DNA of 64,000 bases from Vandiemenella viatica (Eukaryota > Arthropoda > Insecta > Orthoptera > Morabidae), in NCBI GenBank assembly GCA_031002005.1, contig CM061914.1:17718148-17782147 (forward strand). Direction: 5' to 3'. Position numbers and translations under genes: made by a program. Below, in pieces: positions 52,990-62,666 of this stretch (position 1 is its first letter; every line of letters begins with the position of its first letter). The notes beneath the pieces were generated by a model. That model was not told where the DNA came from. It searched no databases and was given only the letters and a program-made list of their open reading frames with translations.

Positions 52990-53480
52990 ATACGGCACTG
53001 TAAATGTGTTCTGCTTGTCGATTTTCTTCAAGAATGTCAGCCCATTAATGCAATCTTTTATTGTAATCATCTTAGTCAAGTATGAGTCACAATTTGGTCA
53101 AAAATTTCAAACAGATTTGTGTTGCTTCTCCTTGATAATGCCAGACAACACAATGCAGCAGAAAAACACAAACTCACAAAGGAAAGTTGGTTCATCATGC
53201 AATGAATTGTCTAGAACACCCAGCCTACAACTCAGATTTCTTGCCATGCGACTTCCATATGTTTGGTCCATGTAAGGAAGACCTTAGTGAACAGTGCTTC
53301 ATAACAAATGAGGAAGTGCAGCTGTTCCTGTGCAATTGGTTTGACACTCATCCCTAAACTTCTTGTGATCCCAGAATTAAAAAATTACCTATCACTCAAG
53401 TAGGTGCATAGATAAGAGGGTTATTTTGAAAAAAATTATATTTTTTGTTTGCAAAAGTCTCATTTATATTTGATGCACCC
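52990..53480 (+). mobile_element. mariner-type transposase C-terminal remnant
   Basis: The + strand frames give DNARQHNAAEKHKLTKESW, then after a frameshift EHPAYNSDFLPCDFHMFGPC, KEDLSEQCFITNEEVQ and WFDTHP. These are the final catalytic Asp block (DNAR.H.A) and the YSPDL.PCDFH.FGPLK type C-terminal part of a mariner transposase. The N-terminal half is missing. It differs in subfamily from 1403-2750 and 27215-27700. Confidence 0.75.
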
Positions 53481-53499
53481 TCACATGTAGTATAAAAGG

Positions 53500-53668
53500 C
53501 AGGTGAGATGAGACCATAACAGAGTTAACGGGTAGCAAGGCAGTAAGGAATACTTGAAACAACAAAACAAGAAATTATTAATTTCAAAGAAAGTGGCTAA
53601 AGATGGGTTTATGAAGAGTATTGTAAGTGCAGGAGGACCATTGACTGATGCATCTAGAAATTTCTATG
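53500..53668 (+). mobile_element. LINE copy, part 2 (linker)
   Basis: This piece aligns with 10095-10275 (AACAGAGTTAACGGGTAGC, GGAATACTTGAAACAAC, GCATCTAGAAATTT). It is followed directly by the hAT miniature, whose duplicated 8 bp are part of this sequence. Confidence 0.75.
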
Positions 53669-54032
53669 CAGGCCCGCCGCTAGCTGTTTGAGTGCCCGCG
53701 TGCAATACCGATTATGCCGCCCCCTGTCTAAATACAGCCAGTGGTGGATTTAGGAAATATCTGAACCGGGTCAGAAAACTGTGAGATTGCTGCCCCTTCG
53801 AACATTATTTGCCGCCCCCATTGTTGCTGGCCGCCCGGAGCAGCTGTTGAGCTTAAAAAAAAAAAAAAAAAAAAAGGTTGCCCATTACATAATACGCCGC
53901 AAATTTCGTCGCGGCGACAATGGAGTGGCAACTATCGCGGGGTGGCGACTGTCAATCACTCGTTTTGCCGCCCCCCTTGATGTGCCGCCCGCGTGCGGTG
54001 CACGCCTTGCACGCCCACTTACGGCGGAACTG
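53669..54032. mobile_element. hAT-type miniature in LINE (TSD TTTCTATG)
   Basis: The 364-bp element has ends CAGGCCCGCCG and (reversed) CAGTTCCGCCG, with exact 8-bp duplications TTTCTATG at 53661-53668 and 54033-54040. The uninterrupted LINE sequence at about 10262-10300 shows the empty site, confirming both ends. A 21-base A-tract lies at about 53855-53875. The interior is GC-rich with repeated GCCGCCC motifs. Confidence 0.9.
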
Positions 54033-55695
54033 TTTCTATGGCTATATCAGGAAACTGAGGGGAAGGGAGGGTGTTGAGACAATTATAGACAAGGATGGAG
54101 AAGAAATAACTGAGGATTTAAAAAATGCAGAATTATTAAGTAACTGGTTTAGTGATAGCATTACAGACTATGAATCAGGAATGGTAGGGGGTAAATCAGA
54201 GGATGTGCCTATCTGCACATTTGGAAGTGAGCATACTAGAAAATTTGAAATTCAGTGTGAAGAAATTAATGAATCTAAAAAAAAAAGTGTAATGGGGCTG
54301 GTGTAGATAATATTACTATGGATATCTTAAAGATCTTGAAAAATTATGAATTGAGTTTGGATACTTGCTGCTTACTGGATTACTGGAAAAGTGCTACAGT
54401 CCATAAAGGAGGGTACAAATAGAGTCAAAAATAGGCTAATTAGTTTGACATCAGTGGCAGTTAAATTAATCGAGAGATTGATATGCAAGCATATCATATG
54501 TGACTGTGAGGAATGTAATTGGTTTTCAAGTTGCAACATGGCTTTATGCAAGGACATTCATGCAAATCTTAGTTAGTCGGCTATATGCAAGATATTTCTG
54601 ATGAAAAGGGTAGGGATGATCAAACTGATAGTATAGCACTAGATCTTTCAATGGTTTGTGACAGAATGAACCATAAAATAGTGCTAAGCAAGGTAAAAAC
54701 TATTGGAGTTGATGAGAAGTGATTTGCTGGGTAGAAGAATTCTTAAAAGGTAGAAAGTAAATAGTTGGACACTAAATGCAAACTTTCTGAATATGGGAGT
54801 CCGACAGGGTAGTTTATTTGGATCATTGTTATTTGTTATTCTAATAAATCATTGTATTGATGGTTTACTAACAGAAGTTATATTGTTTGTGGATGACATA
54901 ATGTAATATAGTAGAATCAAAATGGTAGAGGACTGTGAACAGCTGGGCAAGATTTCCAGTTTCAACATGGGATAAAGATAAATGCAAAGAACAGTGTGTT
55001 TATTAGCTACACAGATAAAATTCTAAAAACTGATTATGATTATAAAATGGTGAAAAATTGCTTATTGCATAATTAAGTTGTAAATGCCTTGGCCTAACAT
55101 TTGATAACAAAATTAACTGGGCAGGACACATTGGACAGGTAGCAGGAGAAGGGTCCAAAGTTCTTCACCTTTGGAAAGAATGATGAGAGGATGTACTAGA
55201 CAAGTAAGGGAATTGAATACAAAACTTTAGTCAGACCATTGCTTGAATATGGTGGTGGAGTTGGAGAGGGTGCTGAGAAGGGTTGCTTGATTTGTCTTTG
55301 GATATTACCTCAGAACACAATCGGTAACTGATATAAGAAAGGAGCTGGAATGGGATTCAATGGAAGTCAGGAGAAGTTGAAGAGAGTCATGGGAGTGTAC
55401 AAGACATATATTGGTGATGAGGCATGGAAAGATATTGGGGGGAGAATTAGGAGAGGTCCATCCATGGAAGTGTAAAGTCTGCGACCATAATCTGGCTGGT
55501 GGGTGTGGCAAAGAGTTTTCTTTAATGGGCAAGGATATCAGGGATTGGAACCAAGCGAAATGTTGAATAATGCTTCAAGAATTTAAAGTTCAAATTAGTA
55601 GAGGCAAAAGTTGCTGGGAAGAGAAAAGGAGAAAAACAGGTGTGTATAGAAATGGCCTCCAGAACATGTGCCCCATTACATTATATCAAATTAAA
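54033..55695 (+). mobile_element. LINE copy, part 3 (RT to 3' end)
   Basis: The RT start (TIIDKDGEEITEDLKNAELL near 54080) is followed by the RT core, with the catalytic box changed to FVDD near 54890 (VILFVDDIM), then the LGQD-like block, RRVARF-like region near 55280 and the 3' untranslated region ending AAATTAAATTAAAC near 55695. There are several frameshifts. It forms one element with 51895-52250 and 53500-53668. Confidence 0.8.
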
Positions 55696-56148
55696 TTAAA
55701 CAAACAATCTGGAAAATTGAATGTTGTCTCACTATTGGAACACCCAAACGGACATAGATTTGAGAATGTATATTGTTTTCCAAGTTGTTTTACCAACCAG
55801 AGTAGTATCCTCTAGATGTAATACTAAAATCCAGTTACAAGATTGGTATTTTACATTTAATTACAATCAAAGAGTACCATTATTCAGTAATGCTCTGCTA
55901 AATTCTGAGTTTGACGTTCTACTGAGTGAAACATATGAGATTATTTTTGCATAGGTGGAGCCCCTCTGCCTGTGTTATACTTGTAATGTGGTACAGAAGC
56001 AGCTGGTTAGTGACAAAGCTAAACTGATTATCCTCTCTAAACAAACTGATATCAACCTCAAACATGTTAATAACAGTGATATCATTCAATGAGTTCAGAA
56101 ATGTCATTTGGAATTGCTGCAATGTGTGCAAGATTGGGTTATTGGTTA
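55696..56148. other. Intergenic stretch
   Basis: No gene or repeat is recognised. Short frames at 55721-55954 (+) and 55919-56155 (-) are not similar to anything I know. Confidence 0.5.
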
Positions 56149-56156
56149 TTGGCAAA

Positions 56157-56422
56157 CAGGGGCGGATCCAGGATTTTGGTTTGGGGGGTGGGGGGTCTTG
56201 AGCGGACTTTGGTTTGGGGGGGGGGGCTTGGCTTGAACGAAATTTGGTTCAGAGGGCTTGCCTTAAGTGGATTTTGGTTTTGGGGGGGGGGGGCTTGAGT
56301 CGGCCTTAGGGTAGTCTTATAGCCTTCTCGGGCCTCAAATCATCCGTATGTCGGGGGTGGACCTAGGCACTTTTGGGGGGGGGGCTTGAGCCCCCTAGCT
56401 CCCCCCCCTGGATCCGCCCCTG
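56157..56422. mobile_element. hAT-type miniature (TSD TTGGCAAA)
   Basis: A 266-bp element starts CAGGGGCGGATCCAGG, and its right end is CCTGGATCCGCCCCTG, a perfect 16-bp terminal inverted repeat. The exact duplication TTGGCAAA lies at 56149-56156 and 56423-56430. It is the most intact member of the family that includes 28682-28955 and 58395-58629. G-tracts are abundant. Confidence 0.92.
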
Positions 56423-56430
56423 TTGGCAAA

Positions 56431-57929
56431 GGGTGTGATATATGTCATGAGAGGTACCATGACACATTCTCGAATAAACAGCCAAGCATCAACATCTATA
56501 CTCTGCAATCCACAAACTTATGGATGGTGTAAGGCGGTTTATATCAAAACTAAGTCTGTGCATTCCAATTCCAAATAGCATGAGGGGAAAAAAGGAATTC
56601 ATATAAGAAATAATGCGGCACCTAGTTTCTCTAATCTATTATGGCCAGCTGTACCCTCTGTGCCTAACCTTACATTGGCCTGAGTGGTTGGAGGAGATTT
56701 TTGTGGGCTTTGGTGAAAGCAGACTTTAGGGTGTAAGTTTACTGATTTTCGGGACCTTTGCTAAATCTTCTACTCCTCTTGTACTATCTTGTTTCTTGAA
56801 GATATCTTCTGTCTTCTGCTGATCTAAGCAATGACTTGTGGGCTACACAAAGGTGTTAACGATCAGGAATCATAGACACCACTCCACTAGTTACAGTTGG
56901 AGAACCAGTGCATGCAGGGAAAGGCCGGGGAAAAATGATTACCTAGCTGAAGTTCTACCTAATAAAAAACATAGGCAACTTTTGACTTAGAAGTTTCTTT
57001 TATTCACGACTGAAGACTGTACGAATACAATTAAAAGGAGGATAACTCCTGATAGCCTCTACAAATATTAATCATCGATTGAACCACGTCTCAGCCATAT
57101 AAATTGGCTGTTGGAGAAAGAATGTTAACTTACCGATTGAATGGCAAATTGACATAATGGATCATTATGGCGAGGCAAGCTAATGAGAAACAGTTTAGCT
57201 AAGAATTAACTCATATTGGCTGGCTGGTAATGACTGACAAAGTGATGGCAACTATGGCTCACTTGTAAGTTCGATTTTGTGTCATTAAACAGAGTGATGT
57301 CCTCTTAGTCAGCCATCAGATTATTACCAATAAACGGCTCTTGCTGATGATCGTGCTTGCATAGTGCTCTGACTAGAGGCTCCACTACTTTTTGAAATAT
57401 TCAATCTAACTAAAAATCCTCATTCTTCTAAATAAATGTAAATTCCCAAAATGACCTTTACAACAGGTTGGTGGATGAAGTATTTCATCACACGCATACC
57501 TTTTTTTTATATACAAGAATTGATAATTTATGCAGAATATCTGCAGTACATAATAAGAGTGTTTACTGATCTCAACACATACTTCTCACAAAAGAAGGGA
57601 GTTTGGATTGTCAGGCTAACATTCTGAAACACCATTTGAAGATGACGTTGGAAACAAATGATAGGTTGATAAAATTGATAGCCTAATGTTCTGTCATATA
57701 TTGACAATGAAAAATATTTAAAGGATTTAAAAACAACAGAACTTATAATCTCATCAGATGGATTGCAGTAATTCAATTACTGTGTTGTATAACCAAGACA
57801 GAAAGGATGCTTAAAAAACTGAATTCAGAAGAAATTGGCACTGACAAGCCAATAAAGATGAAGTAACCCACCAAACTTAGTTTTCATCCAGTTAATCTAA
57901 ATATCTCACATCCAGACCTTCTGGTGTAT
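56431..57929. other. Intergenic stretch
   Basis: Unassigned. The part from about 56690 to 57470 might be a remnant LTR or other element (GGTTGG occurs at both sides), but I could not establish ends. No coding sequence is recognised. Confidence 0.4.
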
Positions 57930-58121
57930 GTACACACTTTGAAAATAAATTTGGCCACTGCTGAAAAATTCTATAACTCTTATTTTGCAAAATCTGACAT
58001 CAATGTCATCCCAGGAAACAGTAATGCGATACTCGCTTAGGATGACATTGATGTCAGATTGTGCAAAATAAGAGTGATAGAATTTTTCAGTGGCGGCCAA
58101 ATTTATTGTTAAAGTGTGTAC
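57930..58121. mobile_element. Foldback element with ~84-bp arms
   Basis: The left arm 57930-58014 (GTACACACTTTGAAAATAAA...) and right arm 58037-58121 (...TTAAAGTGTGTAC) are reverse complements with about 8 mismatches and a loop of about 22 bp. No clear target duplication and no coding capacity are seen. Unrelated in sequence to the other foldbacks here. Confidence 0.78.
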
Positions 58122-58394
58122 ACGTAAATTATAGTTCATTCTTTTGTTAAAAAATGAATGAGTCAATAACAGATAAATATGTAATTATAAATGCCAGAAA
58201 AACAATTCCCCAATTCTGAAAATGGGCAAGATAAAATCTGAACAGGTTTTTTAAGGATTGATTAAGGTAAGTGTCGGATACCGTGGATAAAGTATTCTTA
58301 CTACCACAAAAGCAGTCAATTCTCCAGACTCGATTAAAAAGATTAAGTCATTAAACAAAGGTATAACAGATTACAACCCCATATATGGTATCAG

Positions 58395-58629
58395 CAGTAG
58401 CAGGGCTCAAGGGCCCCCCTCTCCCAACAACATCTACCTCCACTACTGACATTGTAATTTAGGAGACTTTTTTTTAAGCTATTCTGTTCTTTTAAGGTGG
58501 AAATCTGAAATAAAATGTTGACATGAGACACCCCCCTACCCACCTCTCTCCTATTTCAACTCACATTACCCTCGCCCGATCAAGCTCCTCCCCCCTCCCC
58601 TCAAAACGAAAATCCTCTATCCGCCACTG
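58395..58629. mobile_element. hAT-type miniature, diverged (TSD GGTATCAG/GGTGTCAG)
   Basis: A 235-bp relative of 28682-28955 (shared CTCAAGGGCCCCCCT, CCGACATTGTAATTT-like and GAGACTTTTTTTT blocks). It ends CCGCCACTG. The flanking 8 bp match 7 of 8 at 58387-58394 and 58630-58637. The left end CAGTAGCAGGG is altered. Confidence 0.68.
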
Positions 58630-58835
58630 GGTGTCAGAGAAAATAATCAATGATTCGCTAAAAATTGGAAATTTCCCCCTAACTATTGCTGAATATGCTC
58701 TATCCACGAACTGTTAGTCTATAGATATGTTGAGCTAAACTAAACATTTTAGTGTAACAGGAAAGCAAAACTGTGCGATGGAAATTTTTCAAGGTATATG
58801 TACTGTGCGACCTATATAAGATTACAGAGACTTAG

Positions 58836-59183
58836 GTCCAAAACAGACGAGGCGTTTTCTGCCGCGCGGCGGTCGAGTTGACGCAAGGAGGCAAAACAAG
58901 TTCCCCCGCGCAGGCCCGGCGTTAGGAAGGGGTAAGCGGGGCAAAAGTACCCCGGGCCCGAGCGCCCGTAGTGGGCCCTTCGTCCGGGGTGACTAACTAA
59001 ATACAAATAAACTTTCTTAAAAAGGAGGGTTTTTTTACATTAAAATTTTCTGATTTCATCAAAATCTAAGAAAAAAACTTGTGGGGAGGGAGAGGAGAGG
59101 TAAGGGGCCCTAGGAACGCTTTATTCGGGGCCAGAGAATTCTACCGTCTACCCTGCCCTCGCGCCGCCTCGTCTGTTTTGAAC
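58836..59183. mobile_element. Small TIR element interrupted by a hAT-like insert
   Basis: GTCCAAAACAGACGAGGCG at 58836-58854 and its inverted copy at 59165-59183 (one mismatch) bound a roughly 100-bp GC-rich element once the insert at 58911-59155 is removed. No target duplication was found. The superfamily is unknown. Confidence 0.6.
58911..59155. mobile_element. hAT-like miniature nested in small TIR element
   Basis: It starts CAGGCCCGGCGTTAGG and ends CTACCCTG, flanked by CCCCCGCG and CCCTCGCG (7 of 8 match). The terminal inverted repeat is limited to the first four bases, so the class is tentative. Confidence 0.5.
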
Positions 59184-59802
59184 TCGTGGTGCGGTCGACT
59201 GAAGAAAATGAATCAGAAATGGAGATTCCCCTCCCCCTTTCTTGTATCATTACACTTTTTTGTTCAAATCTAAAATATGTAATATACATTTTCATTAAGT
59301 AAATAATGAAAAAACAAATTTATTTATTTTTACTTTTCTAATAATTATTTCCCAATTTCGTATTCTTTTAGATTTTGAAATTTAAAATGTTTCTATCGAT
59401 CCAGCACCGAAACTTTATCTTAACTTTTATCTTAATATGCACTTTTGCACCAAAAAATACGGGTTGAGCGTCTGATTGGTTCCACGGAATGTGGCAATCA
59501 TACTTTAAAAAAAAAAAAAAAAAACTAAAAAAAAAATAATAAAAAAAAACTAGCGTTCTCATATTTTTCATTTTATTAAGGAAAAGTGAATAAAATTGAT
59601 TCAGAAGCAGTGATATCGGCAGCCTTATCTTCTCCTGTTCCACAGTCGGTACAGTAACCACAGGAGCATTTCAATCTCGTCTTCAACATCCACTGTATCA
59701 CAAAGAATTGAACTATACGCGCTATATCGTGCCATGGAGGATTTTTTTCCTCCATGTATCGTGCGGCGGGAAGTCGCTTCGTCTGTCTTTGGCCCGGTCA
59801 AA

Positions 59803-61119
59803 CAGAGCGCGGGCAGCGGGCACTATATTACATTGTATTGCATCAACCCCGTCAAAAAGAAACCGGGCAGAACTGGCGATTCAGTAGCGGGCAGGGATCA
59901 GGTTATGAGTGCACACAGATATCGCGCAAACACGTCGAGGTGGCGAATGTCGAAATAGAGAAATTAATTAATTTGGTGCCCGAAAAATTTTATTTCTTTC
60001 ATTCACGCCACCCGACTAAAAAACAACAAGAAAAGTGACTCTTGGATTGAGATTGCGGCGAAAATGAAAGAAACCTGTAATTGCTAATTGAATTACTATT
60101 TGTTTAAAAGCATTTTATTTCGTTTATCATTTGAATTACGTTATTTATATAACCATTATTTATTTGTTACATTTATTTGGTTGCAACTTATTATTATTTA
60201 CTTCCTCTTTTGACATATAACGTATACCTAATTCTGTTTATTTAAGTAAGCAGGAAAGTAGTACGTATGTTTACGATACGTTTAAATATCAATTAGAAAA
60301 TAAAGTAAACGACGAACTGATCTGTCACTTGAACTTGATCTCTGTTTTTATGCGTTGTATTTGAGAACGCCGTTCTGGACGGGTTTGGATTATCTAATAT
60401 TTCATCACTTGTGATATCTGCAGCATTATTACATCGTAGATAACTGGGCAAGCAACATAAAACCGCCGCTTCTGGACTAATATGCCAATATAATTTTCAA
60501 CTATTATTAAATATTTTCTTTCATCGTATGTCGGGAAAGGGTGCATTAAATAAGTCTGCAGTGCGAAACATTCGTCGCTTACAAATACTTGAGGGACGGG
60601 GTATCCATACTAGGCAATGGTTTCACAGTGAACGAATTCACAATAAATTGAGGAATTTTGAATGATGCTAGTGTCGCTGTGCCGGCCGTAACTGTTAATA
60701 TCAACTACAAGGAACTGGATCAACAACTGCCAGTAGAACTATGGGAAAAATATAACAGAAATAGCTTGAGCCAATGTTGTTAAGACATTTTATTTTCACG
60801 TGTTTTCCGTTCACACTTCCCGTGCAATTCGGAAAGTGCCAAGGTTCTCTGAACCCTCCTCAGAGTTTTTCAGACATCAATTGGTCGGAACAGGTAAATG
60901 CGAAAGCTGTAAAACGATCCAGTTACTTCCTTCACTACGCTGGAGACAGTTGTATGATGACCGCGAAGGAAATGCGATAGTTTGGTGGGAGTCACCTGCG
61001 GCCAAATACCCGGTCGTTTCGAGGGACGCTTGTTCCCCACACTGGATCGCCTTGTACAACCCGCGCTGTGTTTGACGTCGTCAGAACGCGTCTCGCAAGC
61101 GCACGCTGCCCGCACTCTG
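59803..61119. mobile_element. Region bounded by inverted repeats, with MADF remnant
   Basis: CAGAGCGCGGGCAGCGGGC at 59803-59821 is inverted at the right as GCACGCTGCCCGCACTCTG (61101-61119). A second inverted pair, GTCAAACAGAGCGCGG and CCGCGCTGTGTTTGAC (61061-61076), lies close by. A MADF remnant lies at 59949-60092. The interior 60100-60760 and 60780-61060 is otherwise unrecognised. No target duplication was found. Confidence 0.45.
59949..60092 (+). pseudogene. MADF-domain remnant with frameshift
   Basis: One frame reads VEIEKLINLVPEKFYFFHSR and then HPTKK; after a one-base shift near 60027 it continues NNKKSDSWIEIAAKMKETC and a stop. The start (EKLINLV), the RHP turn and the KKSDSWIEIA block match the first two helices of MADF domains. 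It is a separate copy from 23175-23409, with different sequence. Confidence 0.6.
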
Positions 61120-61154
61120 CATCCACGACTTTCCAGTCCCCTCCAGGCTCACGT

Positions 61155-61232
61155 TGAAATTTAATTTAATTTCGATGAGCATACGCTCAGATGGCAATTC
61201 CCTACACACCAATTTTCTCTCTTTCAGTACAT
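61155..61232 (-). mobile_element. LINE 3'-tail fragment
   Basis: The minus-strand 3' end of the common LINE (tail AATTTAATTTAATTTCGATG, then GCATACGCTCAGATGGCAA). It is short and 5' truncated. Confidence 0.6.
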
Positions 61233-61379
61233 GCATGCAGGCAGAAAATATTCAAATATTGAAACTGCACTATTAAACAGCACAATAAATTATAAAATGA
61301 ATGAAACCTTGATTATGCCAGAAACTCTCGTGTATAATGCAGAATTTATAGCAAACTACTGTAATTATAATAGTGGAAA

Positions 61380-62341
61380 GTGCCCAAAACCGGACCCCCA
61401 TTTTGTTTTTTACTTCTAAAAAATATAAATTAATAAAAAATCTGTTTTTAAACCATTAAATAAATACTTCAGAATGTTATGCTTTATTTACATTCTGATT
61501 TCAAAAATACCCTTAAAATCATTACAATTTTTTTTTTTTTTTTTTTAAAAAAGAAAAAAGAAACCAACAGTTTGTTGAAATGAAAAATAGTTGCCTAAAC
61601 CGGACCCCTCAGAAAAATTAACGGAATAGCAGTAAACAAAATTAGAAAATGGTATTGAATCACAGAAAACATATTTAAGGTGAAATATAACAATTAGAGG
61701 TTTCAGTTATTTTAAAAAATATTCAAAAATAGCTTAAAATTTGTAGAGGGCAAATGTCGGGCTGCAGGATAGCGGGAAGATGGGGATGTAGGGAAATTGC
61801 CACTGGAGCCTGTGCTCCATTGCAATTAAATTAAATAAAATAAAATATGAAGAGACAGAAAATATATAAAAGGATTAAATCGTTTAACGACAAAAATCGC
61901 AGATGTACTCACCCTTTTCAACCCCAGCACAATACACATGGGCCCACATTAAACATGTAACGCACATCATCCAAATTTTCCAACGTCAACAAAATTTTCT
62001 GTCCCAAATCACGCATCAAACGCCATCTTTGGAAGGGGGCATTCCAGGAAGAATCTCCATCTCCGATGTTCCTGAGCTCACGCTCTTCTCATCCTCAGTG
62101 CTTGGTTCTTTCACATTAAGACTCGTTTTCACGAGCTCTTTCTATATGACCCATTGCTGACTGCTGGCCACTTTTGCGTCCTGTAACACCATCACGTACG
62201 TTCTTCCTGTTGAGCTTCCTTTACTTCTTTACCTCTTTTAACTTCCATCAATTGGGCTTTATAAGGCATAGACTTGACTTAAAGCATTAAAAAAATAAGG
62301 GGTCCGGTTTACGCAACTCAAGGGTATCCGGTTTGCGCAAC
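61380..62341 (-). mobile_element. pogo-type element with transposase C-terminus
   Basis: CCTAAACCGGACCCCT (about 61594) and its inverse AGGGGTCCGGTTTACG (about 62297) flank a region whose minus strand encodes WMMCVTCLMWAHVYCAG followed by YICDFCR and a stop (61884-61979). C..C..WAH..CAG and CDFC is the PHD-like tail found on many DDE_1/pogo transposases. Additional AACCGGACCCC-type copies at 61387 and 62325 suggest repeated subterminal motifs. A LINE tail at 61735-61850 is inserted within. The transposase core is missing or unrecognisable. Confidence 0.55.
61735..61850 (+). mobile_element. LINE 3'-tail fragment
   Basis: The + strand 3' end of the common LINE (AATTTGTAGAGGGCAAATG, GTAGGGAAATTGCCACTGGA, CTCCATTGCAATTAAATT tail). 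It is 5' truncated to about 115 bp and is among the best matches to the consensus tail. Confidence 0.72.
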
Positions 62342-62666
62342 TATAGCCTGTTAACCAAAATTCTCAACAAAGCAGTTTAGTGATAATCATTAACATAAAA
62401 TATTATCATTTAAGGGTACATATAGGTCGGAAGGCTTACCTACAAATATCCAGGAAATTTTTTAAAAAATATAGCAGAATGTGAAATGTTTATTCACTGC
62501 CAAAGCACGTAATAGCGATTTAATGAACAACTAATGAAGTGGGCGATACGAGAATTCTGCTGCAGACTGTCAGAAGCCTAAACTGCTATTTACACTTGAT
62601 CCTGCTAGAGTTGAGGATATTGCAGGAGACCTGGGGTCTGGTATAGCCTAGGACACTTTCCTCTAA

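Noticed and set aside
53781..54306. Plus-strand frames of 98 and 128 codons
   Set aside because: They run across the hAT miniature into LINE sequence; the joined peptide is an accident of insertion.
56685..57475. Possible solo LTR flanked by GGTTGG
   Set aside because: The segment between the repeats does not begin with TG, so LTR ends could not be defined.
60774..61164. Cluster of overlapping 60-90 codon frames on both strands
   Set aside because: GC-rich sequence near the right inverted repeat gives many chance frames; none resembles a known domain.
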